Below, piece by piece: positions 11,041-20,564 of a DNA stretch of 64,000 nucleotides; the first letter of the stretch is position 1, and each line of letters starts with the position of its first letter. The position numbers and the translations under genes were made by a program. Source of the DNA: Conservatibacter flavescens (GTDB taxonomy: Bacteria; Pseudomonadota; Gammaproteobacteria; Enterobacterales; Pasteurellaceae); contig NZ_PHHA01000002.1 in assembly GCF_002795425.1 (NCBI RefSeq), positions 62,001 to 126,000 on the forward strand, given 5' to 3'. A model generated the notes under the pieces. That model worked only from the letters and a program-made list of their open reading frames with translations, searched no databases and was not told where the DNA came from.

Positions 11041-11086
11041 AAAGTGCGGTTATTTTTGAAAAAATTTTTAAAACCTACCGCACTTT
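11041..11086. terminator. Inverted uptake-signal pair between sucA and sucB
   Basis: AAAGTGCGGT (11041-11050) is inverted as ACCGCACTTT (11077-11086). A T-rich run follows only on the + strand. On the - strand, the direction of suc transcription, no U run follows, so it more likely slows or stabilises the transcript than ends it. The + strand has no gene for it to end. Confidence 0.5.
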
Positions 11087-11112
11087 ATTATTTTTTAATT
11101 AAAAAGAATCTC

Positions 11113-13917
11113 TTAATTTAATGCATCATCGACTAATGCTTTTTGTTGTTTAGTATGCAATGACATATATCCAACTGCAGGAGAAGCGGAAGCTGGACGG
11201 CCTGCGTAACGCAATTTTGCTTGTTCAGGAATCGAAGCTTCAAAATTATGCTTGCTACAATACCAGGCGCCTTGATTTTGTGGCTCTTCTTGGCACCAAA
11301 CATAATCTGTCACATGGGCATAAGGCGCTAAGATTGCTTTAACTTCTTCATGTGGATATGGATAAAGTTGCTCTAAACGGATAATCGCGATATCTTGTTG
11401 ATTATTTGCTCGACGCTGCTCTAATAAGTCGTAATATACTTTGCCAGAACATAAAATCACACGTTTAACTTGTTTTGGATCAAGATTATCAATTTCACCG
11501 ATCACGTTTTGGAATTCTCCTTCGGTTAATTCTTCCAAAGAGGATACGGCCAATGGGTGACGTAATAGTGATTTAGGCGAAATGGCGACTAATGGGCGAC
11601 GCATTTTACGTAATGCTTGTCGACGCAACATATGATAAACCTGTGCCGGTGTTGATGGAATGCAGACTTGCATATTTTGCTCAGCGCATAGCTGCAAATA
11701 GCGTTCTAGGCGAGCAGAAGAGTGTTCTGGGCCTTGACCTTCATAGCCATGTGGAAGTAACAAGACTAAACCACACATACGCCCCCATTTTTGCTCACCG
11801 GAGCTGATAAATTGGTCGATAACAACTTGCGCACCATTAGCGAAATCACCGAATTGCGCTTCCCAAATGGTAAGGGTTTTCGGATCTGTTACTGCATAAC
11901 CATATTCAAAAGCAAGTACTGCTTCTTCGGAAAGTACGGAATCCCAAACTTCAAACCGTCCTTGTTGAGCATGTAAATTGACAAGTGGAATATATCCCGT
12001 TCCATCGTTTTGGTTATGGATAACCGCATGACGATGGAAGAAGGTTCCACGTCCAGCATCTTCACCAGATAAGCGAACATGTACGCCTTCATCAAGTAAA
12101 GTGGCATAAGCCATCGTTTCAGCCATTCCCCAATCAAGTAACTTATTTCCGTTAGCCATTTCGAGGCGATCATTATAGATTTTTTCAACGCGTGAGTGTG
12201 GCTTATGATTTTCTGGATAGGTTGAAACACGTTTTGCTAAGGCAACAAAACGATCTTGGGCAAAGTGAGCTTGATATGGTGAATTCCAATCCTGATCTAA
12301 GTATTGTAACCAGTCTACTTTGGTCATATCCATTTCACGGAATTCTTGAACCACGCATTCACCGTTATCTAGCGCATCACGATATAAATTGATCATTTCA
12401 ATTTCTTGTTCACCGCTGATGATACCTTCTTGAATTAAACGATCCGCATATACTTTACGAGGTGTCGGGTGTTTTTTAATAATGCTATACATCATCGGTT
12501 GAGTGGCTAATGGTTCATCTGCTTCATTGTGACCATGACGACGATAAGAGATTAAATCAATAAAAATATCTTGTTTGAAAAGTGTACGATATTCGACCGC
12601 CATTTGTGCCGCAAATGCGACAGCTTCAGGATCATCTCCATTGACGTGAATAATCGGCGCTTGGATCATTTTAGCAATATCTGTGCAATATTCTGTTGAA
12701 CGGGTATCATTTGGGTTAGAAGTGGTAAAGCCTATTTGGTTGTTAATAACAATACGGATAGAACCGCCCACAGTATAGCCACGCGCATCAGACATGTTTA
12801 AGGTTTCTTGAACCACCCCTTGACCAGCTACTGCAGAATCACCATGAACTGTTACTGCAAGGACTTTTGAATAGTCTTTATCGTGAATACGGTTTTGTCT
12901 TGCACGCACAGAACCAATCACAACGGGACTCACAATTTCTAAGTGGGAAGGGTTAAACGCAAGGGCAAGATGCACATTGCCATGCTCCGTTGCAAAATCA
13001 GATGAAAAACCTTGATGGTATTTCACATCACCAGTACGATTGCCAGAATGTTTACCCGCAAATTCATCAAATAATTCTGCTGGTTTTTTACCGAGCACAT
13101 TAACTAACATATTTAAGCGACCGCGGTGCGCCATTCCCATGACAACATCAGTGACACCTTGTTTGGCAGAGTGTCGAATAATTTCTTTCATCATTGGAAT
13201 AAAGGCATCAGAACCTTCCAATGAAAAACGTTTTGCACCTGGGAATTTTGCGCCTAAGTAGCGCTCTAAACCATCGGCAGCCGTAAGTTCTTTAAGGAAA
13301 CGGACTTTTTCTTCTTTTGAGAATAGCGGTTTATTTAAGCTGCTTTCAATTTTAGCTTGTAACCAACGTTTTTGTTCAATATCGGAAACATGCATAAATT
13401 CAAGACCGATATTGCCGCAGTAAGTTTCTTTAAGGGATTGCGCTAATTCTTTAAGTGTCATGGTCTCTTTATCAAAGACATAACGACCAATATTAAAGGT
13501 TTCGTTTAAGTCCTCATCAGTAAAACCATGATTGCGGTAATCTAATTCAGGAACGGTAGAGCGTTTCCAACGATAATAATTAAGTGGATCAAGGGTGGCT
13601 TCTAAATGGCCACGGAAACGGTAGGCATTTACCCATTGCAATAAACGAACTTGCTTCGCACCAGCATCAGGATCAATTACGGTGACACCTTGTGGTGAGT
13701 TGTCACGGGCTAAACGTCGAAAATAATCACGTACTTGAGAATGGGGTTGTTCAGAAACAGAAAGTTTTGGAAAAGTATTAAAGATTTCTTGCCAACTGGC
13801 ATCGACACTTTGAGGGTCTGCTAAGTATTGTTCATAAATATCTTCGACATAAGATTGATTTGCCCCGCCTAATGCTGTTGAAGCCAACCACTCGCTCATA
13901 AGCTGATTTTGTTGCAT
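11113..13917 (-). CDS. sucA: 2-oxoglutarate dehydrogenase E1 component
   Basis: This is the thiamine-diphosphate-dependent decarboxylase that begins the 2-oxoglutarate dehydrogenase reaction. It has 934 residues (E. coli 933). The N-terminal E2-binding segment has YVEDIYEQYLADPQSVDASW, the HGDSAVAGQGVVQE and NQIGFTTS landmarks are present, and the thiamine/Mg site is GDDPEAV followed by YRRHGHNEADEP. The C-terminal transketolase-like half contains SGEDAGRGTFFHRHAV and LLPHGYEGQGPEHSSARLER. First gene of sucABCD and divergent from gltA. Confidence 0.97.
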   Translation of the reverse strand: MQQNQLMSEWLASTALGGANQSYVEDIYEQYLADPQSVDASWQEIFNTFPKLSVSEQPHSQVRDYFRRLARDNSPQGVTVIDPDAGAKQVRLLQWVNAYRFRGHLEATLDPLNYYRWKRSTVPELDYRNHGFTDEDLNETFNIGRYVFDKETMTLKELAQSLKETYCGNIGLEFMHVSDIEQKRWLQAKIESSLNKPLFSKEEKVRFLKELTAADGLERYLGAKFPGAKRFSLEGSDAFIPMMKEIIRHSAKQGVTDVVMGMAHRGRLNMLVNVLGKKPAELFDEFAGKHSGNRTGDVKYHQGFSSDFATEHGNVHLALAFNPSHLEIVSPVVIGSVRARQNRIHDKDYSKVLAVTVHGDSAVAGQGVVQETLNMSDARGYTVGGSIRIVINNQIGFTTSNPNDTRSTEYCTDIAKMIQAPIIHVNGDDPEAVAFAAQMAVEYRTLFKQDIFIDLISYRRHGHNEADEPLATQPMMYSIIKKHPTPRKVYADRLIQEGIISGEQEIEMINLYRDALDNGECVVQEFREMDMTKVDWLQYLDQDWNSPYQAHFAQDRFVALAKRVSTYPENHKPHSRVEKIYNDRLEMANGNKLLDWGMAETMAYATLLDEGVHVRLSGEDAGRGTFFHRHAVIHNQNDGTGYIPLVNLHAQQGRFEVWDSVLSEEAVLAFEYGYAVTDPKTLTIWEAQFGDFANGAQVVIDQFISSGEQKWGRMCGLVLLLPHGYEGQGPEHSSARLERYLQLCAEQNMQVCIPSTPAQVYHMLRRQALRKMRRPLVAISPKSLLRHPLAVSSLEELTEGEFQNVIGEIDNLDPKQVKRVILCSGKVYYDLLEQRRANNQQDIAIIRLEQLYPYPHEEVKAILAPYAHVTDYVWCQEEPQNQGAWYCSKHNFEASIPEQAKLRYAGRPASASPAVGYMSLHTKQQKALVDDALN

Positions 13918-14300
13918 AATTACCTAACCTTATTGATTAATCACCCAATAACTCCTATGATCTAGTGACTAAATCATAGCATAATATTGATACATCATTA
14001 TACTCAATGATTTCTACATAATGCTATTATGCACCAAAAATGAAATAGATAATGTGACGTACCCCTAATTTTTTACAAAAAACTAACATCATTTCTTAAA
14101 TTTTATAAATTTTTTGATCAAGCTCTAATTTTAAACAAAAAAAACTTCTATTTTTTCTAAAGAGGTGGTAGCTTAGATTCATATTGTTAAAAAAAAGTTG
14201 CAAACAATGGAAATAGATTGGCGAAAATTCAGCTATCGTCGTCTATATTGGATTTTATCGGAATTCAATCTACTCTTAAAATAAACATAAGGAATACGCT
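13918..14300. promoter_or_regulatory. AT-rich divergent control region of sucA and gltA
   Basis: This 383-base stretch separates two divergent TCA-cycle operons and must hold both promoters. It is very AT-rich, with A/T runs at about 14070-14160. I see no convincing palindromic operator or open frame. ArcA or CRP control would be expected from the E. coli counterparts, but no site is clear by eye. The gltA start is preceded by AAGGAATACGCT. Confidence 0.45.
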
Positions 14301-15587
14301 ATGTCAGATTTAAAAGCGACTCTCTCTCTTAATGACGGCCGTCAATATGAGCTTTCTGTTCACCAAGGCACATTAGGTTATGATGCTATTGATGTGCAAC
14401 CTTTAGTTAAGAATAAACTATTTACTTATGATCCTGGATTTATGTCCACCGCATCTTGTGAATCAGCGATTACTTATATTGATGGAGATGAAGGGGTTTT
14501 ATTACATCGCGGTTATCCAATTGATGAACTGGCTGAGAATGCTGATTATTTAGAAGTGGCTTATCTTTTATTGTTTGGCGAAAGACCAACACCAGAGCAG
14601 CATAGAGATTTTACTAAATTAATTAAAAATCATACTTTAGTCCATGAGCAATTAACTCGATTTTTCCAAGGCTTCCGCCGAGATTCACATCCAATGGCTG
14701 TGATGTGTGGTGTAAGTGGCGCACTCGCAGCGTTCTACCATGATTCTATTGATGTGACAAATCAATCTCACCGTGAAATTACAGCGATTCGTTTATTAGC
14801 CAAAATGCCAACGCTTGCCGCAATGTGTTATAAATATTCAACGGGTCAACCATTTATGTTCCCACAGAATCATTTGTCTTATTCTGGCAATTTCTTGTAT
14901 ATGATGTTTGCAACACCATGTGAGCCTTACGTCGTCAATCCTGTATTAGAACGAGCAATGGATAAAATCTTTATCTTACATGCTGATCATGAGCAGAATG
15001 CGTCAACATCGACTGTAAGAACCGCTGCATCATCAGGGGCAAATCCGTTCGCTTGTATTGCAGCAGGAATCGCTTCTTTATGGGGGCCAGCACATGGTGG
15101 GGCAAATGAGGCCTGTATCAATATGTTGGAAGAGATCGGTACAGTAGATCGTATACCTGAATTTATTGCACGAGCAAAAGACAAAAATGATCCATTCCGT
15201 TTAATGGGCTTTGGCCACCGAGTGTACAAAAATTATGATCCGCGTGCAAAAGTGATGCGTGAAACTTGTCATGAGGTATTAAGTGAGTTAGGGGTAAACA
15301 CCCCATTGCTTGAAGTCGCAATGGAATTAGAACGTATTGCTTTAAATGACCCGTATTTCATTGAGCATAAACTTTATCCGAATGTGGATTTTTATTCTGG
15401 AATTATCTTAAAAGCCATCGGCATTCCTGTTTCTATGTTTACGGTTATGTTCGCTTTAGCGAGAACAGTTGGCTGGATTGCGCATTGGAAAGAAATGTAT
15501 AATCAAGGCGGATTTAAAATTGTTCGTCCACGTCAGTTGTATACTGGAGAGAAACAACGTCCATTTGAAAAAATGGAAAAATTATAA
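14301..15587 (+). CDS. gltA: Citrate synthase, type II
   Basis: Citrate synthase condenses acetyl-CoA and oxaloacetate. The 428-residue length and N-terminal extension match the hexameric, NADH-regulated Gram-negative type (E. coli 427). Catalytic landmarks are [50 protein letters not shown] and, near the C-terminus, an RPRQLYTG tail. Divergent from sucABCD. H. influenzae Rd is recalled as lacking this enzyme, so its presence helps to exclude that species and suggests a fuller oxidative branch here. Confidence 0.97.
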   Translation: MSDLKATLSLNDGRQYELSVHQGTLGYDAIDVQPLVKNKLFTYDPGFMSTASCESAITYIDGDEGVLLHRGYPIDELAENADYLEVAYLLLFGERPTPEQHRDFTKLIKNHTLVHEQLTRFFQGFRRDSHPMAVMCGVSGALAAFYHDSIDVTNQSHREITAIRLLAKMPTLAAMCYKYSTGQPFMFPQNHLSYSGNFLYMMFATPCEPYVVNPVLERAMDKIFILHADHEQNASTSTVRTAASSGANPFACIAAGIASLWGPAHGGANEACINMLEEIGTVDRIPEFIARAKDKNDPFRLMGFGHRVYKNYDPRAKVMRETCHEVLSELGVNTPLLEVAMELERIALNDPYFIEHKLYPNVDFYSGIILKAIGIPVSMFTVMFALARTVGWIAHWKEMYNQGGFKIVRPRQLYTGEKQRPFEKMEKL

Positions 15588-15634
15588 GTTGTAGTAAATC
15601 CTCATAAGGAAACAGCAAAATACAGGCAACATAG

Positions 15635-15663
15635 AAAGGGGCAGTGGTTGAACTGCCCTTTAT
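15635..15663. terminator. Hairpin after gltA
   Basis: AAAGGGGCAG and CTGCCCTTT form a stem around TGGTTGAA, with one extra G on the 5' side. A short T/A-rich tail follows. It lies between gltA and the convergent dehydrogenase gene. Confidence 0.65.
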
Positions 15664-15692
15664 CACATTTTGTTTACCATTGGGTTATGGAG

Positions 15693-16655
15693 CTATTTAT
15701 TTACCCAATGTTTTGGCTCAAAACCATCGAATACGCGTAATATTTCTTCTGCGGCTTTACGTTGCAAATCAACCACTGATTCTGTGGTAAACCAAGCGGT
15801 ATGATCGGTACAAATGGTATTATCTAATTTTAGCAATGGATTATCTTTTGGTACTGGTTCAGTTTCAAAAGTATCAATACCCGCTGCAAATAAATGTCCT
15901 TTAGATAGGGCATGAGCTAGAGCTTGTTCATCGATTAGGCCACCACGCCCACAATTAACTAATACTGTAGTAGGTTTCATTAGTGCTAACCGCTGGGCAT
16001 TGATAATGTGTCGAGTAGTTGGCAATAGTGGTACATGTAGAGAGATAAAATCAGATTGACGGCACAGTTCGTCAATTTCTACTTTCACTACGCCGAACTC
16101 ATTAGCTTGATCATGAGTTAATAATGGATCCGCAACTAAAGTTTGGCTAAACCCGATACCTTTGGATTTTCTTAATAATTCTTTGGCAATACGCCCAAAA
16201 CCAATGATACCGAGTATTTTACCTTCAAGACGAGTCATTGGTTCTAACTGTCCAACTCCCCATTTACCATTAACTCGAATATCTCTATCTCTTTGAACAA
16301 GGCGTCTTGTTGCAGCAAGTAGCAGTGCTAATGCATGTTCTGCCACATCTTCAGCACCATAATCAGGGACATTTGCCACATAAATCTTTTGCTGTTTTGC
16401 GGCTTCTAAGTCTACATTATCAACACCCACACCATAACGAACAATGATTTTGCACCGTTTCATTCCAGTGATAATATCCTTTCTTATTGGTGTATCCCGT
16501 ACCATTACAGCATCTGCATCTTTAACTTCCTTCAATGTATTTTCCAAAGAACTGTTAATAGGCACTGTTACAAAGTTGACATCGTATTTAGCTAGAACGC
16601 TTTTTTCCTCTTGATAATGCAGGTAGCCAGGTTCAATAATGACTATTTTCTTCAT
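15693..16655 (-). CDS. D-isomer-specific 2-hydroxyacid dehydrogenase (C-terminal-binding-protein-like)
   Basis: This is an NAD-dependent oxidoreductase that interconverts a 2-keto and a D-2-hydroxy acid. It has 320 residues. The NAD Rossmann glycines are in LGIIGFGRIAKELL (about residue 150). The catalytic triad is visible as Arg in NCGRGGLIDE, Glu in DTFETEP and His in CTDHTAWFT. The pattern RYGVGVDNVD resembles phosphoglycerate dehydrogenase and CtBP-like enzymes. It is divergent from the TRAP transporter operon at 16889, so it probably processes what that transporter brings in, likely a hydroxy or keto acid. The exact substrate cannot be read. Confidence 0.85.
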   Translation of the reverse strand: MKKIVIIEPGYLHYQEEKSVLAKYDVNFVTVPINSSLENTLKEVKDADAVMVRDTPIRKDIITGMKRCKIIVRYGVGVDNVDLEAAKQQKIYVANVPDYGAEDVAEHALALLLAATRRLVQRDRDIRVNGKWGVGQLEPMTRLEGKILGIIGFGRIAKELLRKSKGIGFSQTLVADPLLTHDQANEFGVVKVEIDELCRQSDFISLHVPLLPTTRHIINAQRLALMKPTTVLVNCGRGGLIDEQALAHALSKGHLFAAGIDTFETEPVPKDNPLLKLDNTICTDHTAWFTTESVVDLQRKAAEEILRVFDGFEPKHWVNK

Positions 16656-16798
16656 AACTTCTTTCCTTTTCTGAAATGTTAGTTTTATTAGAGGTTATCT
16701 GACTGGTTTCTGTTGTTCAAGATGTGTTTTTCTATATTTGTGATTTGTATCATATAATTTAATTGATTTGGTTAAATTTTATAATTTTTTGTTAAAAA

Positions 16799-16839
16799 TG
16801 TGATCTAATTCACTTTTAAAATTTATATTAAACTAATAT
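16799..16839 (+). promoter_or_regulatory. CRP site and promoter of the TRAP operon
   Basis: TGTGA-TCTAAT-TCACT at 16799-16814 matches the CRP consensus TGTGA-N6-TCACA at nine of ten positions, flanked by A/T. A likely -10 TAATAT lies at 16834-16839, placing the start near 16846 and the CRP centre close to -40, the class II position. No good -35 is present, which suits an activator-dependent promoter. Confidence 0.65.
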
Positions 16840-16888
16840 TATGCTCAAAAAACTTACATGTTAATTTAAACTTGATAAGGGGTTGAAT

Positions 16889-17872
16889 ATGAAAAAGATG
16901 CTACTTAATACTTTACTTTTATTAGCGATTAGTTCATCGGTTAATTTCTCTTTTGCAAAAACTAACATTCGAGTTGGTCACGGAGCAACCGATTCATTCC
17001 ATATGCACAAAGCATGGATAAAATTTAAAGAAATTGTAGAAAAAGAATCAAATAATGAGATCACTGTAGATATTTTTCCTAATGGACAAATTGGTGGTGA
17101 TCTGGAGTTGATCGAAAGTACACAATCAGGAATTATTGAAATGACCAGTCCCACAGCTGAAGTGATGTCTGGTTGGGATTCGGCATTCTCTGTACCTGGA
17201 TTGCCTTATATGTTTCAAAACAGAGAGGAAGCATTAAAAGCACTCTATGGTGAATTTGGAGATCAGTTACTTAAGAAAGTCGAAGAGTTTGGTTTAGTTG
17301 GATTGGGGTGGATGGAAACGGGGATTCGTAATATAACAAGTAACAGAAATTGCCCAGTTAACCAACCTGAAAATTTAAAAGGGGTAAAGATTCGCACCAT
17401 GCAAGTTGATGCCCATATTGATGCTTTCAAGGCACTAGGGGCAACACCGACACCGATGTCTTTTAATGAAGTATACTCGGCGTTGCAGCAAGGTGTCATT
17501 GATGCTCAAGAAAATCCTCTAGGTCATATTTATTCTGCTAGATTTTATGAGGTACAAAAATGCGTAACATTATCAAATCACGTTTATTCAACGCATATTG
17601 TGTTAGCTAATTCTGAATTTTTTAATCAATTAAGTGATAAAAATAAGGAAATTATTAAAACCGCCTTAAAACAAGCCATTGATTATCAACAAAACGTTAT
17701 TGCTAATGAAGAGCAAGAACAAATTAATGCTATTAGAAATGCAGGCGTTACGGTTACAGAACTCACACCAGAGCAATCCCTGGCTTTTCAAAAAGCAGTG
17801 GCTCCAGTGAGAGAAAAATACTTGAAGTCTGCAGATCCAAGTTTAATTGAAAGTCTTAATAAAGCTAAATAG
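16889..17872 (+). CDS. dctP: TRAP transporter substrate-binding protein, DctP family
   Basis: This is the periplasmic receptor of a tripartite ATP-independent transporter that uses the sodium gradient to import organic acids. It has 327 residues. I choose the ATG at 16889, six bases after AAGGGG, rather than a TTG six bases earlier. The signal peptide MKKMLLNTLLLLAISS leads to a predicted cut after FSFA. Family landmarks are IFPNGQIGGDLELIE, the carboxylate-binding Arg in KGVKIRTMQVD, and FNEVYSALQQGVIDAQENP. It is followed by dctQ and dctM. Confidence 0.93.
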   Translation: MKKMLLNTLLLLAISSSVNFSFAKTNIRVGHGATDSFHMHKAWIKFKEIVEKESNNEITVDIFPNGQIGGDLELIESTQSGIIEMTSPTAEVMSGWDSAFSVPGLPYMFQNREEALKALYGEFGDQLLKKVEEFGLVGLGWMETGIRNITSNRNCPVNQPENLKGVKIRTMQVDAHIDAFKALGATPTPMSFNEVYSALQQGVIDAQENPLGHIYSARFYEVQKCVTLSNHVYSTHIVLANSEFFNQLSDKNKEIIKTALKQAIDYQQNVIANEEQEQINAIRNAGVTVTELTPEQSLAFQKAVAPVREKYLKSADPSLIESLNKAK

Positions 17873-17895
17873 TCTGTCAATATTCCCAAATACAT

Positions 17896-17936
17896 AGCAA
17901 AGGTGTGGTTGTCATGATGATTACACTTTTGCTTTT
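17896..17936 (+). terminator. Stem-loop between dctP and dctQ
   Basis: AGCAAAGGTGT (17896-17906) pairs with ACACTTTTGCT (17923-17933), with one G-U, around a 16-base loop, followed by TTTT. Such a hairpin can cut some transcripts after dctP or protect the upstream mRNA, giving more receptor than membrane subunits. Confidence 0.5.
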
Positions 17937-17947
17937 GGAGGCGAATG

Positions 17948-18457
17948 ATGAAATTTCTAAAAGTATTAAATGAAAAAATAGAAATATGGCTAATTAACGT
18001 GTTTTTAGCCAATATTGTCTTTTGGGTCTTTTTACAAGTGATATTACGCTATGTGTTTAATAATTCGTTATCTTGGAGTGAAGAATTTGTACGTTGGTGC
18101 TTTATTTGGTTTATATGGATAGGCGTGAGTTACGGTTTTAAAACTAAAGCACATATTTCTGTCACTGTATTCGTCAATTTACTTCCTGTTAAAGCACAGA
18201 AAATCATTCATATTTTGATTAACCTTATTGTTTTTTGGTGTATGGTGAAATTTACCATTTACGGCTATGAGCAGATTTTAACCCCAATTGTCGCGAAACA
18301 ACAGTCTGTGGTGTTGTATTATCCATTTACAGAAATACGAGTCGGAGTGAAATGGTTATATATTTCATTAGTCGTTGGTGCTTTTTTAAGTGCTTTCCGA
18401 TTATTGCAAAATATCTATGATGATATTCAAACCTTTAAAAAAGGGGGGATCTTATGA
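17948..18457 (+). CDS. dctQ: TRAP transporter small membrane subunit, DctQ family
   Basis: This is the four-helix inner-membrane subunit that, with DctM, forms the TRAP permease. It has about 169 residues, with hydrophobic segments near 16-38, 50-66, 85-107 and 125-148. The family pattern is FNNSLSWSEEFVRWCFIW followed by GVSYGFKTKAHI. Two adjacent ATGs exist (17945 and 17948); the second has the better spacing to GGAGG at 17937-17941. The stop overlaps the dctM start (ATGA). Confidence 0.9.
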   Translation: MKFLKVLNEKIEIWLINVFLANIVFWVFLQVILRYVFNNSLSWSEEFVRWCFIWFIWIGVSYGFKTKAHISVTVFVNLLPVKAQKIIHILINLIVFWCMVKFTIYGYEQILTPIVAKQQSVVLYYPFTEIRVGVKWLYISLVVGAFLSAFRLLQNIYDDIQTFKKGGIL

Positions 18458-19755
18458 TTATTGCAACATTATTTGGTGTATTTATTTTATTGGTTCTACT
18501 TGGTGCACCTATTGCTATTTGTTTGGGTGTCTCTTCTCTGATCGTTTTAGAATATTTGCCAGGTACGCCAAGTATTTCTCTATTAGCAAAAAGTGCGGTT
18601 ATGGCTGGTAATTCATTTCCTTTAGTGGCGGTCCCTCTATTCGTATTAGCTGGTGAAATTATGCAGCGTGGCGGATTATCTGCTCGTATAGTTAGTGCCT
18701 CATATGTTTTAGTAGGAAATGCAAAAGCGGGCCTTGCCTATGTTAATATACTTGCTAGTATGTTTTTTGCTGCTATTTCGGGATCATCGCCAGCAACTGT
18801 GGCAGCTATCGGTTCTAATATGATTCCTGAAATGGAGAAAAAAGGATATAAACGCGCGTATTCTGCAGCAATTACTGCAGCGGCAGGCATTACGGGAGTG
18901 ATGATCCCTCCTTCCATTCCATTAATTATTTATGGCGTTACAGCCAATGTTTCTATAGGGAAACTTTTTCTTGCGGGTGTGATTCCGGGAATATTATTTG
19001 GAATCGGTTATATGTTCGTTTCGAAACTAACGATTAATCGTAATTTAATCACGATAAGCCGGGCAACTAATAGCATAGAGCCGGTGATTAATAAAGAAAA
19101 ACCAACAGGATGGAGACAATATTCTTTTTGGGCATTAATTACTCCGATCATTATTTTAGGCGGAATTTACGGGGGCGTGTTTACCCCAACAGAGGCGGCT
19201 GGCGTGGCAGTAGTGTATGCCCTAATTGTGAGTTTATGGATTTATCGAGACTTGAAATATAAAGATTTAGGTCATGTCTTTCTTAAAGCAGGCATTACTT
19301 CTGCGACTGTATTGGTCATGGTCGTTATGGCTTCTTCTTTTGGAAGACTACTCACATTGCAAAAAGTACCGGTAGATGTTGCGAATTTTATTATTGATTT
19401 ATCTAATAACCCTTTGATGGTGCTTTTGCTTATCAATATTATGTTACTTATTGTTGGTATGTTTATGGAAACCATTGCTTCTATTATCATACTTACCCCG
19501 ATTTTATTACCGATTACTCAGCAACTGGGGATAGATCCTATTCACTTTGGGGTAATCATGACCGTGAATTTGGCAATTGGTTTTTGTACCCCTCCACTAG
19601 GTGCAAATCTATTTATTGCGACGGGGATTGCAAATGTATCATTAGAGCAGTTAGTTAAATCCATTATCCCATACTTAATATCAATGATTATAATGCTCTT
19701 CCTTGTTACTTATATTCCTCAGCTATCATTATTTTTACCTTCACTTATTAATTAA
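18454..19755 (+). CDS. dctM: TRAP transporter large membrane subunit, DctM family
   Basis: This is the large channel-forming subunit that couples sodium flow to solute import. It has 433 residues with about 12 hydrophobic segments. Landmarks are LFVLAGEIMQRGG, AISGSSPATVAAIGS, GVMIPPSIPLIIYG, FTPTEAAGVAVVYA and GFCTPPLGANLFIATGIA. A four-base overlap with dctQ shows translational coupling. It contains a perfect uptake signal at 18591-18599. A long imperfect hairpin follows the gene. Confidence 0.95.
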   Translation: MIIATLFGVFILLVLLGAPIAICLGVSSLIVLEYLPGTPSISLLAKSAVMAGNSFPLVAVPLFVLAGEIMQRGGLSARIVSASYVLVGNAKAGLAYVNILASMFFAAISGSSPATVAAIGSNMIPEMEKKGYKRAYSAAITAAAGITGVMIPPSIPLIIYGVTANVSIGKLFLAGVIPGILFGIGYMFVSKLTINRNLITISRATNSIEPVINKEKPTGWRQYSFWALITPIIILGGIYGGVFTPTEAAGVAVVYALIVSLWIYRDLKYKDLGHVFLKAGITSATVLVMVVMASSFGRLLTLQKVPVDVANFIIDLSNNPLMVLLLINIMLLIVGMFMETIASIIILTPILLPITQQLGIDPIHFGVIMTVNLAIGFCTPPLGANLFIATGIANVSLEQLVKSIIPYLISMIIMLFLVTYIPQLSLFLPSLIN

Positions 19756-19776
19756 GTAAGGCAGTTACGGTATAAT

Positions 19777-19840
19777 TTTTCTCATTATAATCTAACAGAG
19801 TGGGAACTCTGTTAGATTGCGCTATTTAATAATGAGAAAA
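19777..19840 (+). terminator. Long two-part hairpin between dctM and the GntR gene
   Basis: The outer stem is TTTTCTCATTAT (19777-19788) with ATAATGAGAAAA (19829-19840). The inner stem is AATCTAACAGAG (19789-19800) with CTCTGTTAGATT (19807-19818) around TGGGAA. Ten unpaired bases (19819-19828) lie on the 3' side. The outer 3' arm ends two bases before the regulator's ATG and contains its purine-rich ribosome site. Confidence 0.7.
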
Positions 19841-19842
19841 GT

Positions 19843-20496
19843 ATGAACAATATAATATTACTAAAAGATATAATCTACCATCGCATTCACCATATGATTA
19901 TTACAGGTGTACTCCCTATGGGCAGTAAAATATCCGAATCTTTTTTGATGGAGAAATTAAATGCGACAAAATCACCGATTCGAGATGCTATAAAGAAATT
20001 GGAGGCAGAGAAGTTACTCATAAGAAAACCGAAAAGTGGGACTTTTGTTTTTACAATTAATCAAAAAGAGCTCGAGGAGTTGCTGGATTTTCGTTATTGT
20101 TTAGAAAGTAACGCCTTAAAATTAGTACATAAAAATCATAATACAAAAGTACTCGTTCAACAATTAAGATTAATTTTTGACAAAATGATAGTCTGCTATG
20201 AAAACGCTCAAATTAATGAATATATAAATTTAGATTATCAATTTCATAATACAATTATTACCCATTCAAATAATAGTTATTATATTGAGTCTTATAACTT
20301 GATTAATGCTCGAATGGCGGCCATTTTGACTTATTTAAAAAATGATGTCTCACATATCCAAAGAGGATACAAGCAACACGAAAATATGATTGTTTATCTT
20401 GAGAATAATGATATAGATCGAGCTAATCAAGAGTTATTACACCACATCTCCCCTGAGCATGGCGCTTATTGGCGACTGGAGAATATTAAAAAGTAG
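19843..20496 (+). CDS. GntR-family transcriptional regulator with FCD domain
   Basis: This is a probable repressor or activator of the neighbouring TRAP operon. It has 217 residues. The N-terminal winged helix (residues 1-72) shows GSKISESFLMEKL and SPIRDAIKKLEAEKLLIRKP. The C-terminal helical ligand domain (about 85-210) has the FadR-C/FCD look, with ELLDFRYCLESNALKLV and metal-type positions DYQFHNTII and the late His in EHGAYW. FCD members sense organic acids, fitting an adjacent acid importer. The ATG sits in the foot of a 24-bp hairpin. Confidence 0.88.
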   Translation: MNNIILLKDIIYHRIHHMIITGVLPMGSKISESFLMEKLNATKSPIRDAIKKLEAEKLLIRKPKSGTFVFTINQKELEELLDFRYCLESNALKLVHKNHNTKVLVQQLRLIFDKMIVCYENAQINEYINLDYQFHNTIITHSNNSYYIESYNLINARMAAILTYLKNDVSHIQRGYKQHENMIVYLENNDIDRANQELLHHISPEHGAYWRLENIKK

Positions 20497-20564
20497 CGAA
20501 TACTTTCGTGTTTTATTCATTTTTAAACATAAGTGACGGGCTTGTTATTGTAGATAATCAGAAA

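Noticed and set aside
11041-11086. Terminator that would split sucA from sucBCD
   Set aside because: The T run follows the hairpin only on the + strand; on the coding strand there is none, so I do not claim it ends suc transcription.
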